Numbered from the stretch's first letter, positions 13,600-22,847 are shown. The stretch is 50,799 nucleotides of DNA from Azospirillum picis (GCF_017876115.1 NZ_JAGINO010000037.1:1-50799), one strand, 5' to 3'. The notes: a model not told the origin generated them from the sequence alone. Numbers and translations: made by a program.

Positions 13600-15482
13600 G
13601 CGTCAATCCGCAAGCATCGCCGTCCGCCGGCCCCGCCTTGCGCGTCGTCTCCGGCGGCTTGGACGCTGTGCGCGCCGTCGTCGAGACGGCGCAGCCGGCG
13701 GTCTTTGAGGATGATGAGGATGATGAGGGTGGCGGTGGTGGCGGTGGTGGCGAACCGCCGTCCCGCCGGGCCGATCTGGCCGATTGCCCGGTCAAGCCGC
13801 TCGGTCACCACGATGGGACCTATTACTTTCTTTCGCCGACGGGCGAGTTGCGGTCGATGAAGGTCCGAGACTTCTCGGCTAACGGGCTGCTGTCCCTGTT
13901 CAGCGGCGATCAGAGCTGGATGGTCACCAACTTCCAGCGGCTGGACAAGGACGGCAACCCGATCAACGATTTCATCGTGCGGGGCGTCGTCGGGCATCTG
14001 ATCCGCATCTGCGAAGCTGTCGGGCTTTTCGATCCTGGTTTGCGCCTGCGCGGTCGCGGGGTGTGGCCTGGAGGTGCCGGGGAGGATGGCCGGCCGGTGT
14101 GCGTCCTACACGCCGGCGACCGCGTCGCCCGCATCGCCGGCGGCGTCATGGAGTGGCACAGGGCGGGCTATTGGGAAGGGCGATCGGTCTACCCGGCGCG
14201 GCCGCGCGTCGACGTGCCGGACTTCAACGATCCGGCCTCGGCCGCGGACGGCGGGCGGATCGAGGAGCTGCTCGGCCTCTGGCGCTGGGAAGGCGCTGCC
14301 GATGCGATGCTGCTAACCGGGATCATCGGTGCCGGTCTCTTGGGGGGCTTTCCGGACTGGCGCGCACATGGCCAGATCGCGGCCGCCCACGGGTCGGGCA
14401 AGTCCGAACTCTGCAAATTCATCGCCGGCGTGATGGGGCCGCAGGCCGAAGGCTTCAATTCGTATTCCGAGGCCGGCCTGCGCCAGGTGCTGGCCGACGA
14501 GGCGCGTGTCGCCATCCTCGACGAGGCGGAGAGTGACGGAGGCGGGGCGATGCAGGCAGTCGTCGGGCTGATCCGGCGGATGAGCGGCGGCGCCGGCGCG
14601 GACATCGTGCGCGGTTCGCCCTCGGGCGAGGTGAAGCGATACACCGTCACGGGTGTGGCGCTCATGGCGGGCATCAATCCCCCGCCCCTGGCGCCGCAGG
14701 ATAGGAGCCGCATCTTGCGTTTCGACCTGGCCAAGGTCACCAGCGATCCCGAGGCCGCGGCGCGGGTCGACGCGGCCGTCGCCTGGGCACGAGCAAATTC
14801 CGCGCGCCTGCGCGCCCGGGCGCTGCTCGGCGCGCAGCGCTACTCCGCGAGCTGCAAAGTCTTCCGTGCCGCGCTGATCGGGGCGGGCTGCGACGGGCGC
14901 CAGGCCGACCTTTTCGCCGCGGCGCTTGCAGGGCGGGACCTCCTCCTCCATGATCACCCACCCGACACAGACAGCATTGCGGAGCTGCTCAGTCCCCTGC
15001 GACCCCGAATAAACGATCTTCGCGCAGCCGATGCCGAGGACAGCGATGGCCAACAGTGTTGGCACCATTTGCTGGGTCACATCCCCGACCATTGGCGATC
15101 AGGCACGCGAACAACCATCGGCGAGTTGATCGCCGGCGCCCGCGAGGAGCCCGGCGGACAAGGCGAAAACGACATCGCCTTGCGCACCTACGGCATGCGG
15201 ATGATCCAGCTTGAGGGCGGAGGATCGGCGCTGCTGGTCGCCAACAAACATCCGGGGCTGACGCGCATCTTCCACGGCACGCCCTGGGCTGGCGGCGGGC
15301 ATGCCGGCGCCCTCAAGCGCCTCGGCGAGGGGGTGGCCGCTCACGACAAGACGGAGCGGTTCGCCGGCCCGTCGGTGCGCTGCATGCGCGTCCCCGCTGA
15401 CCTCCTTCCAGAGCGCGACTGGGGTGTAGGCGTGACAGCGACACAAAAGCGTGACAGCGACGTGTCACGCCTATCTGACTGA
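13596..15482 (+). CDS. Replicative helicase-like P-loop ATPase
   Basis: A 628-residue protein started at TTG 13596, which follows GGGAGC and overlaps the preceding stop. Residues 38-55 are a low-complexity Asp/Glu tract followed by eight Gly. The ATPase core has Walker A AAHGSGKSE (about 263-271) and Walker B VAILDEAE (about 304-312), followed by a sensor-like MAGINPPPL region. This resembles the DUF927-type or primase-helicase ATPases of phages. The C-terminal segment (about 530-612) contains LLVANKHPGLTRIFHGTPW, the module shared with the BRO-N protein at 2097. The last codons are built of CGTGACA repeats. Probably unwinds DNA with the primase at 10777; helicase activity is inferred. Confidence 0.8.
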   Translation: MSVNPQASPSAGPALRVVSGGLDAVRAVVETAQPAVFEDDEDDEGGGGGGGGEPPSRRADLADCPVKPLGHHDGTYYFLSPTGELRSMKVRDFSANGLLSLFSGDQSWMVTNFQRLDKDGNPINDFIVRGVVGHLIRICEAVGLFDPGLRLRGRGVWPGGAGEDGRPVCVLHAGDRVARIAGGVMEWHRAGYWEGRSVYPARPRVDVPDFNDPASAADGGRIEELLGLWRWEGAADAMLLTGIIGAGLLGGFPDWRAHGQIAAAHGSGKSELCKFIAGVMGPQAEGFNSYSEAGLRQVLADEARVAILDEAESDGGGAMQAVVGLIRRMSGGAGADIVRGSPSGEVKRYTVTGVALMAGINPPPLAPQDRSRILRFDLAKVTSDPEAAARVDAAVAWARANSARLRARALLGAQRYSASCKVFRAALIGAGCDGRQADLFAAALAGRDLLLHDHPPDTDSIAELLSPLRPRINDLRAADAEDSDGQQCWHHLLGHIPDHWRSGTRTTIGELIAGAREEPGGQGENDIALRTYGMRMIQLEGGGSALLVANKHPGLTRIFHGTPWAGGGHAGALKRLGEGVAAHDKTERFAGPSVRCMRVPADLLPERDWGVGVTATQKRDSDVSRLSD

Positions 15483-15679
15483 TATTCCATCGAATTTCGC
15501 AGGCGTGACGGCGTGACAGCCCCTGCGACCCCCTAATAAGAGTGCCGCGTGCGTGCAAGCGCACCCGTGAATTATGGAGGGGTTTTTGCCTGTCACGCTG
15601 TCACGGTTAGAGAGGTTTACAATGCAATCAATGGGTTAGACGTGACAAAGGGCGTGACAGAAAGCGTGACAGCGTGACA
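15431..15679. repeat. CGTGACA repeat array, candidate phage replication origin
   Basis: Ten exact copies of CGTGACA, and one variant CGTGACG, lie within 249 bases. They start at 15431, 15450, 15463 (inverted), 15504 (variant), 15512, 15591 and 15599 (both inverted), 15641, 15653, 15665 and 15673. The first three are inside the end of the ATPase gene and the rest fill the 223-base gap before 15706. Dense short direct and inverted repeats beside replication genes are typical of origins bound by an initiator; an operator cluster is the alternative. Confidence 0.6.
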
Positions 15680-15705
15680 AGGGCTTGGCAAAGGGAGTGC
15701 GGGTG

Positions 15706-16440
15706 ATGGAAACGGGGCGGAAGGCTGGTGGCGTGCTGGTGGTGGAGCGGGGCGACGGGTCGGCCTTCGCCCGGGCGTTCCTGCCGGCGATCGTGGAACT
15801 GGCTGACCACGGGCTGCGCGGCGACCGGGCCGCGGTGCTGGAAAGTCTGCGCCGCATCCGGACGGACCTGCGGCTTGAGCGAACGGCGTTCGACGCCGCG
15901 GACATCGGCGACGTGGTCGAAAAGCTCGACCTCGTGATGCAGCGCGCGGTCGCCGAGGCCGAGGCCGAGCGGGCCGGCCGGCCGGCGAAGATCGATATCC
16001 TGCAATGCCTGCGCACCGCCGGGACGATCAGCCACGCCGAGTATCTCGCCGGGCTGGAGCTGCGGGCGGTCGGCGAGGCGATCGACTGCGCCATCGGCGG
16101 GGCGCCGGCGATCGATTACACCCGCGAGCGGGTCGACGGCGGCAAGGGCTGGTCCGAGCCCGAGCTCGCGGGCGGCGGCGTTCATCACCCGGCGGCCAAG
16201 CGCGTGCTGGAATGGGCGCGGTACGTCGACGCGAATTCGCCGCCGGTCGGCGGGCGGAGCAAGCGGACCCCGCTGCAGGTGATCTGGACGGCGGTCGGCC
16301 GGAACGTCCCGCTGCGCGACATCGACCGCACCAGCGGCTGCCGGAAGGGTACGACCGCCAAGGTGGTCAAGGCCGGCCTCGGCCTCTACGTTGCGATGGG
16401 CGGCGCCAGTTGCCAAAATGTTCTTGACACTCGGGGGTAA
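15706..16440 (+). CDS. Hypothetical protein, end of the early-right operon
   Basis: A 244-residue protein from ATG 15706 after AAGGGAG (GTG 15703 adds one residue). The first half is helical and acidic (VEKLDLVMQRAVAEAEAERA). The last 45 residues, RTPLQVIWTAVGRNVPLRDI continuing to a Gly-x-x-Lys-x-x-Val pattern, look like a helix-turn-helix. It is the last gene before a strong terminator and the late operon, the place where a late-gene activator might be encoded; that role is speculative. A near-perfect 15-bp palindrome lies at 15879. Confidence 0.55.
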   Translation: METGRKAGGVLVVERGDGSAFARAFLPAIVELADHGLRGDRAAVLESLRRIRTDLRLERTAFDAADIGDVVEKLDLVMQRAVAEAEAERAGRPAKIDILQCLRTAGTISHAEYLAGLELRAVGEAIDCAIGGAPAIDYTRERVDGGKGWSEPELAGGGVHHPAAKRVLEWARYVDANSPPVGGRSKRTPLQVIWTAVGRNVPLRDIDRTSGCRKGTTAKVVKAGLGLYVAMGGASCQNVLDTRG

Positions 16441-16473
16441 CCCCGAATAGGGATTAGACAGTCGTGGAAATGC

Positions 16474-16505
16474 GCCCGGCGGTGGAAACACCGGCCGGGC
16501 TTTTT
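16474..16505 (+). terminator. Strong rho-independent terminator
   Basis: GCCCGGCGGTG pairs with CACC-G-GCCGGGC (one bulged G) around GAAA, followed by TTTTT at 16501-16505. It ends the early-right operon and isolates the late operon. Confidence 0.9.
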
Positions 16506-16645
16506 CATGGCCGCTTCTCCCAATCACCGGATCACTCGGCCGGCTGAAGGCTGCCGCCCTCGGCCGGCCACCCCTTTGCGTTTGGGTCCTTCCGGGAGAT
16601 GGGACAATAGGGCCATCAAAGGACCGCGGTCTGGCCAGTGCGCAT

Positions 16646-16702
16646 GTTGCCGACAGATGCAACACCCCGTTGCGCGCAACGCCGCCCGCAACACACGGCA
16701 AC
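16646..16702. repeat. GTTGC/GCAAC pentamer cluster before the terminase genes
   Basis: Six copies of GTTGC or its complement lie in 57 bases, starting at 16646, 16659 (inverted), 16669, 16676 (inverted), 16688 (inverted) and 16698 (inverted). The gap 16506-16724 contains no gene and directly precedes the small terminase, where lambdoid phages keep cos and terminase-binding sites. A packaging-site role is inferred; the cut site itself cannot be located by eye. Confidence 0.4.
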
Positions 16703-16724
16703 AGCAGACACAACAGGGGCCGCC

Positions 16725-17405
16725 ATGGAGACCACGGAGGGCGAGCAGTACCTTGGCGTGCGCGAGTTCGCCGCCGCGTACTCCAGCGTCGTTGGCCGCA
16801 AGGTGCACCCGAGCACCATCACCAGGGCGGTCCAGGCCGGCCGCATCCAGAAGCGGGACGATGGGAAAATCCCGCTGACCGCCGGGCTGCGGGCGATGGA
16901 GGTCAACACCGATCCCGTCGCACAACTCGGCTTCCAGGTGCGCGACAGTCTGCCGTTCGACGAAGCGCCGACGCACACCCCGTCGACCCTGACAGCTTCC
17001 CCGGGGGGCGCGGGGGCCGCGCCGACGGGCAGCATCAACGCCATCAAGACGGCCGAGGCCGCGATCCGGCTGCAGCAGGCGCAGCTTGATCTCGCCGAGC
17101 GGCAGGGGGCGGTGGCGCTGGTCGATCCGCTGAAAGCCGCCTTCGCTCGTCAGCTCGCCGGCATGGTCGGGCAGATCGAGGTGGCTCTGCCCGACCTGGC
17201 GCAGCAGCTGGGCGACCAGCTCGGCTGCGAGCGGCACGAGGTCCTGGTCGAGCTGCGCCGCTGGTGGCGCGACATGCGGGTGTCGATGGCCAGCACGGCG
17301 CGGGCGCAGGGCGAGGCCCTGCCCGACCTGGTGGTCGATGCCTCGGCCGATCCGGCCGACGATGACGCCGCGGACGATGACGAGACGACGGAGACCGCGG
17401 AATGA
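16725..17405 (+). CDS. Terminase small subunit (Nu1-like)
   Basis: A 226-residue protein from ATG 16725. Residues about 9-48 (YLGVREFAAAYSSVVGRKVH to TRAVQAGRIQKRDDGKIP) form the winged-helix type DNA-binding domain of Nu1-like subunits, which recognise the packaging site. The middle is an Ala/Gln-rich helix (AIRLQQAQLDLAERQGAVAL), as expected for oligomerisation, and the C-terminus is very acidic. Directly upstream of the large subunit with an ATGA overlap. First gene of the late operon. Confidence 0.82.
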   Translation: METTEGEQYLGVREFAAAYSSVVGRKVHPSTITRAVQAGRIQKRDDGKIPLTAGLRAMEVNTDPVAQLGFQVRDSLPFDEAPTHTPSTLTASPGGAGAAPTGSINAIKTAEAAIRLQQAQLDLAERQGAVALVDPLKAAFARQLAGMVGQIEVALPDLAQQLGDQLGCERHEVLVELRRWWRDMRVSMASTARAQGEALPDLVVDASADPADDDAADDDETTETAE

Positions 17406-19459
17406 GCGCTCTGCTTCCCGCCACCGCCAATCCGGACAAGGTGGCGCGGCTGACCTTCGCGGCGGTGATGGAGCCGCCACCGCCGATTGATCTCCACAGC
17501 TGGGCTTGTGGCAACGTCGTGTTCGGCAGCGACAGCCCGTCGCCCGGCGCCTACAACCCGGCCGCTTACCCTTGGAACGAGCCGATCCTGCACGCGCTGG
17601 GCCCGGACGATCCCTGCCAGGAAGTGGGGTTGAAGAAAAGCATTCAGCTCGGCGGCACGGTGCTGGCGCAGATCTTCATCGCTGCCAGCCTCGACCAGGA
17701 TCCCGGGCCCTGCATGTTCGTCCACCCGGTCGACGCCAATGCCAAGCGGTTCGTGAGAACGAAATGGCGGCCGTTCATCCGGAACATCAAGCGGCTGTCG
17801 CGCCTGCTGCCGGAGCGCAGCCGCGACGCCGGCGCGAGCCTGGACTACCAGGAACGGGCCGACGGCCGCGGCTTCGTCCAGCACTCGGCGGCGACCTCGT
17901 CGTCGGCGCTGTCGCAGGTGTCGATCAAGCGCCAGGTGCAGGACGACCTCGACAAGTGGCAGTCTGACGGCACCACCGGCGATCCGGAGCACAACGCCAC
18001 CGGCCGCTGCGAGGCGTATCTGCGCGCCGGCACCGCGAAGATCTTCAAGGTCGGGAACCCGGTCTTGAAGCACAATAGCCGGATCCTGCGCGGCTGGAAA
18101 AGCGGCTCGCAGGAACGCTGGCATTGGGAATGCCCGCACTGCCAGATCGTCCACCCCCATCTGGAATGGGAGCCGATGCGCGACGCCGCCGAGGCCGACC
18201 GTCAGCGGTTCTGCGACGAGGGGATGAGCGAGGAGGACGCGCGGGAGGCCGCGGCGGCCAACGCGCATATTCCGTGCGCCGGCTGCGAGAAGCCGATCCG
18301 CTTCGCCGACTGGCTGCGGCTGAAGGGGACCGGCTGTTTCGTCGCCGAGAACCCCCGAGCCCTGCGGCGAAAGCGCTGGTTCTACGTGTGGTCGGCCTTC
18401 GTCGATTCCTGGTCGACCATCGTCCGGAAATACTGGGATGCCAAAGGCAACCCTGAAGCGGAGCAGACTTTCCTGAACGAGGTGGTCGGCGAGGGGTTCG
18501 AGGCCGCCGGCGAGGCGCCGCCTTGGGAAGCGATCCGGGATCGGGCCCACAAGATCGGCCATGATCTCGGCACCATCCCGGAGGGCGGCTTGATCCTGGT
18601 GATCTCGGTCGACTGCCAGGGCGACCGCGTCGAATGCCACGTCAAGGCGTTCGGCGCCGGTCTGCGGCGATGGACGGTGTTCTATAAGGTCATTCCCGGC
18701 CATATCCGCGAGGAGACGACCCGGGCCGGGCTGGACGCGCTGTTGGAGCAGACCTGGCCCAACGCCTTCGGCCACCGTCGCAAGGCGGAGCTGCTGGTGA
18801 TCGACGCCGGCGCCTACAAGGCCGACGTCGAGGGCTGGGTGCAGCGCCACAGCCCGAAACGGGTGTGGATGGTCCGCGGCTCGAAAGACCAATTCGCCCC
18901 CGACCTGGTCATGCTCCAAAGCCGCAACCAGCGCCGGGCCGCCCGGGCCGTCACCGGCCGGGCCGCCCATACCATCCAGTTCGTCGGCGCTGCCGTCATC
19001 AAGGGACAGCTTTACGGGTGCCTGCTGAAGGACGACCCCCTGGCGCCGGGCTACTGCGGCTATCCGCGCGGCCTCGACGACGAGTTTTACCGGCAGCTCT
19101 GCTCGGAAAAGCGGGCGAAGCGCAAGGGGACCGAAAACTGGTTTTGGGATCGCGTCTACACCGCCAACGAGGTCCTTGATACCGAGGTCTACGCGCAGGC
19201 GGCCGCGGTTGCCCTCGGCTGGAAGCGCAACACCGACCAGCGCTGGGAGGAGCTGCGCCAGCGTTGGGAGACGCCGGCGGACCCGACCGGCCAAGCCGAC
19301 CTGTTCGCCGCCCCGGCCGCCGATCCGGATGAGGGTGCGCCCACCCTGCCGGAGGCGGAGGCTGCGAACGCCGTTCGCCCCCCTGCCCCGCCCGCGCCGC
19401 CGGCCGTGCTTACGCTGGCCGACCGCTTCGCGGCGCTCAACAACGACGACGAGGATTGA
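17402..19459 (+). CDS. Terminase large subunit (lambda GpA family)
   Basis: A 685-residue packaging motor subunit. The variant P-loop lies around residues 74-90 (QEVGLKKSIQLGGTVLAQ), as in GpA where a lysine-rich strand precedes the loop. Two CxxC pairs (CPHCQ about 244 and CAGCE about 294) form a zinc-binding insertion. The nuclease part includes ISVDCQGDRVECHVKAFG (about 401-418) and LLVIDAGAYKADV (about 464-476), matching RNase H-like acidic residues. It would translocate DNA into the prohead and cut at cos-type ends. The Pro/Ala-rich C-terminus contains a 15-bp palindrome at 19364. Confidence 0.92.
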   Translation: MSALLPATANPDKVARLTFAAVMEPPPPIDLHSWACGNVVFGSDSPSPGAYNPAAYPWNEPILHALGPDDPCQEVGLKKSIQLGGTVLAQIFIAASLDQDPGPCMFVHPVDANAKRFVRTKWRPFIRNIKRLSRLLPERSRDAGASLDYQERADGRGFVQHSAATSSSALSQVSIKRQVQDDLDKWQSDGTTGDPEHNATGRCEAYLRAGTAKIFKVGNPVLKHNSRILRGWKSGSQERWHWECPHCQIVHPHLEWEPMRDAAEADRQRFCDEGMSEEDAREAAAANAHIPCAGCEKPIRFADWLRLKGTGCFVAENPRALRRKRWFYVWSAFVDSWSTIVRKYWDAKGNPEAEQTFLNEVVGEGFEAAGEAPPWEAIRDRAHKIGHDLGTIPEGGLILVISVDCQGDRVECHVKAFGAGLRRWTVFYKVIPGHIREETTRAGLDALLEQTWPNAFGHRRKAELLVIDAGAYKADVEGWVQRHSPKRVWMVRGSKDQFAPDLVMLQSRNQRRAARAVTGRAAHTIQFVGAAVIKGQLYGCLLKDDPLAPGYCGYPRGLDDEFYRQLCSEKRAKRKGTENWFWDRVYTANEVLDTEVYAQAAAVALGWKRNTDQRWEELRQRWETPADPTGQADLFAAPAADPDEGAPTLPEAEAANAVRPPAPPAPPAVLTLADRFAALNNDDED

Positions 19460-19460
19460 C

Positions 19461-19691
19461 ATGGCCCTGATCCCCGAGGACGAGGAGCGGCTGCGCCGCT
19501 ACCTGAGCGAGGCTCGCGACGCCCTGCACCGTGTCAGCATCGGCCGCCAGAAGGTGCAGGTGCGGGCGGATACCGGCGAAACCGTGCAGTACAGCCCGGC
19601 GACCGTGAGCGATCTGCGCGCCTACATCGCGGATCTGGAAACCCGGCTCGGCATCCGCTCCGGGCGCGGCCCGATCCAATTGGCGTTCTGA
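19461..19691 (+). CDS. gpW-like head-tail joining protein
   Basis: A 76-residue protein starting two bases after the terminase stop. RRYLSEARDALHRVSIGRQ, then VQVRADTGETVQYSPATVSD and LRAYIADLETRLG give the helix, beta-hairpin, helix layout of lambda gpW, which plugs the head and makes the tail docking site. Size (lambda gpW is 68 residues) and location between large terminase and portal agree. Confidence 0.88.
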   Translation: MALIPEDEERLRRYLSEARDALHRVSIGRQKVQVRADTGETVQYSPATVSDLRAYIADLETRLGIRSGRGPIQLAF

Positions 19692-19693
19692 TC

Positions 19694-21289
19694 ATGCGGC
19701 ATTTCCTGGGGGTGGACGGCGCGCCGATGGTGGCGGCGCCGCGCACCATGCGTGCGGCGGCCGCGGCCTATGCCGGCGCCGACCGCCAGTCACCGGAGCT
19801 GCAGGACTACCGCCCGTCCTATGGGTCGGCCGACGGCGATCTGCTGCCCGAGCGGCGCGACTTGGTCGCCGGCGCCCGCGACCACGGCCGCAACGACGGC
19901 TGGATCACTGGCGGCGTGCAGCGCCTGGTCGACTCCGTGCTGGGGGCGGCGATCCGCGTCCAGTCGCGGCCAGACCACCGGGCGCTGGGCATCAGCGTCG
20001 AGGAGGCGCACGAGCTCGGCCGGCAGATCGAAACCGCATACAAGCGTTACGCCAACCATCCCGGCCGCTGGGCCGACGCCACCCGGCAGACCAACCTCGC
20101 CGGCGTCTTCGGCCGCGCGTTCCGCCACCGCGTGGTGGATGGGGACTCGCTGGGGGTGGTGCAGTGGCGCGAGGGCGGGTCGCGCTATTCGACCTGCCTG
20201 CACGTCATCGATCCCGACCGGCTGTGCAACACCAACGACGGGCCGGACACCGACATCCTGCGCGCCGGCGTCGAGCTCGACGCCGACGGGGCGGCGGCGC
20301 ACTACCATGTTCGCCGGGCCCATCCCGGCGACGCGCTGTTCGCCAGCACGGCGCTCGATGCCTGGACCTGGGACCGCCTGCCACGGGAAACACCGTGGGG
20401 GCGCCCCATCGTCATCCACGACTATGCGGTCGAGCGGGCCGGTCAGCACCGGGGCAAGCCACCGCTGGCGGCGGTGATCGACAAGCTGCGGATGATCGGC
20501 AAGGCCTCGAACCTGGAGCTGCAGACGGCGGTGCGCGATGCCCTGATGGGGGCGTTCATCACCTCGCCTTACGATCCGGAGATGGTTGAAAGCCGGCTCG
20601 GCGACCAGCTGTCGCAGTACCAGACCGACCGCTTGAGCTTCCACGAGCGGTCGCGGATCAAGATGAACGGCCTGAATGTGCCGGTGCTGTTCCCGGGCGA
20701 GCAGCCGGTCCTGCTGGCGCCCACCCGGCCGAACTCGGGCTTTCCCGGCTTCCTGCAGGCCTTCTTGCGCAACATCGCGACGGCGCTCGGGCTCAGTTAC
20801 GAGCAGCTGTCGCAGGACTGGTCGGGGGTCAACTACAGCTCGGCGCGCGCGGCGCTGCTCGAGGTGTGGCGGGGATTTGCCGCCCGGCGGGAGGAGTTCG
20901 TGCAGGGGTTCATCTTGCCGTTCTTTTCGGCCTGGCTGGAAGAGGCCTTGGACATCGGCGACGTGGTGCCGCCGCGCGGCTGCGCCTCCTTCTGGGACGA
21001 GCCCGCCGGATGGCTCAACAGCACCTGGATCGGGCCCGGCCGAGGCTGGGTCGATCCGGAGAAGGAAGCGAAGGCGGCTGTCCTGCGCCTGCAGGCCGGT
21101 CTCTCGACACTGGAACGCGAATGCGCCGAGCAGGGGCTCGACTATGAGGAGGTCCTGTATCAGCGCAAGCGCGAGCTCGACCTTTTCAAATCGCTCGGGC
21201 TGCCGGTGCCGAGCTGGGGCGAGGTCAGCCAATTGATGGGCGCCGCGTCCTACCCCTCCTCTTCCGCTCCGGCCGAAACCGCCGACTGA
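19694..21289 (+). CDS. Portal protein (lambda gpB family)
   Basis: A 531-residue portal, close to the lambda gpB length. Features seen include LVDSVLGAAIRVQSRPDH near the N-terminus, VDGDSLGVVQWREGG, HVIDPDRLCN, and LGLSYEQLSQDWSGVNYSSA, which is typical of this family, followed by an Arg-rich helix (RAALLEVWRGFAARREEF). It forms the twelve-subunit ring at the head vertex through which DNA passes. It sits between gpW and the protease, as in lambda. The end is a Ser/Ala tail. Confidence 0.92.
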   Translation: MRHFLGVDGAPMVAAPRTMRAAAAAYAGADRQSPELQDYRPSYGSADGDLLPERRDLVAGARDHGRNDGWITGGVQRLVDSVLGAAIRVQSRPDHRALGISVEEAHELGRQIETAYKRYANHPGRWADATRQTNLAGVFGRAFRHRVVDGDSLGVVQWREGGSRYSTCLHVIDPDRLCNTNDGPDTDILRAGVELDADGAAAHYHVRRAHPGDALFASTALDAWTWDRLPRETPWGRPIVIHDYAVERAGQHRGKPPLAAVIDKLRMIGKASNLELQTAVRDALMGAFITSPYDPEMVESRLGDQLSQYQTDRLSFHERSRIKMNGLNVPVLFPGEQPVLLAPTRPNSGFPGFLQAFLRNIATALGLSYEQLSQDWSGVNYSSARAALLEVWRGFAARREEFVQGFILPFFSAWLEEALDIGDVVPPRGCASFWDEPAGWLNSTWIGPGRGWVDPEKEAKAAVLRLQAGLSTLERECAEQGLDYEEVLYQRKRELDLFKSLGLPVPSWGEVSQLMGAASYPSSSAPAETAD

Positions 21290-21305
21290 TCCCATCGGAG
21301 CCCGC

Positions 21306-22157
21306 ATGTCTTTTTCCCTGTCGCCGTCGACGGGCTTGCCCCCGCTCGGCCAAAGCGCGGCGCTTGTGGCGCCCGGCCTCTGGCGCAAATTCGAAGCGGC
21401 CTGCGCCATCCGCGACGATCCCGCCTTCGCCGAAAAGGCCGCGGCGTTCGAGGCCGCGGTCATGAAGCGCCGGCGCACCGCTTTCGAGGAGTATGAGGGG
21501 ATCGCCATCATCCGGATTCAGGGGATGCTGGTGAACGGCCTCGGCTGCCTGGACCCCTATTGGGGCATGACGGGATACGACGGTATCCAGGCCAAGCTGG
21601 CGGCTGCGGTCGCCGATCCGGAGGTGCGGGGCGTCGTCCTGCTGATCAACTCCGGGGGCGGCGAGGTGTCGGGCTGTGCGGATACGGCCGACGCCGTGTT
21701 CCGCGCCCGCGCTGCCAAGCCGATTGTGGCGATCCTGAACGAAGAGGCATACTCGGCCGCCTATTGGCTGGCGGCGGCGACACAGTCGATTGCGGTGCCG
21801 CGAACCGGTGGCGTCGGGTCGATCGGCGCTGTCGGCCTGCACATAGACGTTACCGAGGCGCTTGATAAGGGCGGCCTGACGGTCAGCGTCCTTCGCGCCG
21901 GCGCCCGCAAGGCCGAGACGATGCCCTATGAGCCCCTGAGCGATGCCGCCCGCGCGTCCTGGCTCGATTGGCTGGAGGCGATCCGCAAGCTTTTCGTCGC
22001 CGACGTTGCCCGGTTCCGCGGCCTGTCGGTCGCCGACCTGATGGCGACCGAGGCACGCACCTTTCCCGCCCTCACCGGCGAGGCGCTGTCCACGCGCCTC
22101 GCCGATGCCGTCGCCTCGCCCATCGAGGCGTGGCAGGCCTTCGCCGGTCGCGTCTGA
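21306..22157 (+). CDS. S49 family prohead protease (gpC-like)
   Basis: A 283-residue serine peptidase of the SppA/S49 type. The nucleophile is S150 in NEEAYSAAYWLAAA and the general base K202 in GARKAETMP, 52 residues apart, a spacing usual for S49 peptidases with a Ser-Lys dyad. The preceding LLINSGGGEVSG supplies the oxyanion region, and GGVGSIGAVGLHIDV the conserved strand. It would process the scaffold and portal during head maturation. The scaffold-like gene follows as a separate gene rather than nested inside, unlike lambda C/Nu3. Confidence 0.9.
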   Translation: MSFSLSPSTGLPPLGQSAALVAPGLWRKFEAACAIRDDPAFAEKAAAFEAAVMKRRRTAFEEYEGIAIIRIQGMLVNGLGCLDPYWGMTGYDGIQAKLAAAVADPEVRGVVLLINSGGGEVSGCADTADAVFRARAAKPIVAILNEEAYSAAYWLAAATQSIAVPRTGGVGSIGAVGLHIDVTEALDKGGLTVSVLRAGARKAETMPYEPLSDAARASWLDWLEAIRKLFVADVARFRGLSVADLMATEARTFPALTGEALSTRLADAVASPIEAWQAFAGRV

Positions 22158-22180
22158 CCGGCTCACCCCTAGGAGACCCC

Positions 22181-22816
22181 ATGGCAAAGCCGTTCAACTT
22201 CTCCGCCATCTTCGGCGGCGGAAACAAGCGCGTTCGTGCTGATGGCACCAGGCGCGCCCGCGCCGAGGAGCAGCAGGACGAGACCGTCGTCGAGGAGCAG
22301 CAGGACGACACCACTGCCGAGGATCAGCAGGACGATACCACGGCGGAAGACGAGACGCAGGACGACACCACGGCAGAGGATGGTCAGCAGGACGACACCA
22401 CCGTCGAGGACGAGCCGACGAAGGAGACCCCGGCCGAGGCGCGGGCCCGGGCCCGCGAGCGGACCCGCATCGGCACCATCATGACCTCGGCCGCCGCCCG
22501 CGGCCGCGTCGAGGCGGCACTGTCGATGGCGATCAACACCAGCATGTCGGCCAAGGCAGTGATCCAGCTGCTCGGCACTCTGCCGGCCGGCGCCTCGGCC
22601 TCCGCCGGTGGCGGAAACCCGTCCGGCGACCGCGGCGGACTGGCCTCCCGGATGGCCGGCCTGGGCACCGGCGCCGTTCCGCCCGATCGCGGCGCCGGCA
22701 ATGGCCGGGCGGAGCGTTCCACCCCCCTCACCTTCAAGGAAATCCAGGCCAATCGCGCCGCTCGGGCCGCAGGGCGGTCGGGCGGTGCCGCGGTGCCCGG
22801 CCTGCCCCGGCGCTGA
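22181..22816 (+). CDS. Scaffold-like protein with acidic tandem repeats
   Basis: A 211-residue protein from ATG 22181 after AGGAGAC. Residues about 28-80 contain five near-identical acidic units based on QQDDTTAED (variants QQDETVVEE, ETQDDTTAED and GQQDDTTVED). Then comes an Arg-rich helix (EARARARERTRIGTIM), a helical core (SMAINTSMSAKAVIQLLG) and a flexible Gly/Ser/Arg tail. Acidic, helical and located between the protease and decoration genes, it fits an assembly scaffold. The repeated DNA (about 22273-22410) could expand or contract by recombination. Confidence 0.68.
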   Translation: MAKPFNFSAIFGGGNKRVRADGTRRARAEEQQDETVVEEQQDDTTAEDQQDDTTAEDETQDDTTAEDGQQDDTTVEDEPTKETPAEARARARERTRIGTIMTSAAARGRVEAALSMAINTSMSAKAVIQLLGTLPAGASASAGGGNPSGDRGGLASRMAGLGTGAVPPDRGAGNGRAERSTPLTFKEIQANRAARAAGRSGGAAVPGLPRR

Positions 22817-22847
22817 CCCTCCTCCTCCCATCCTTTGAGGACCATCC

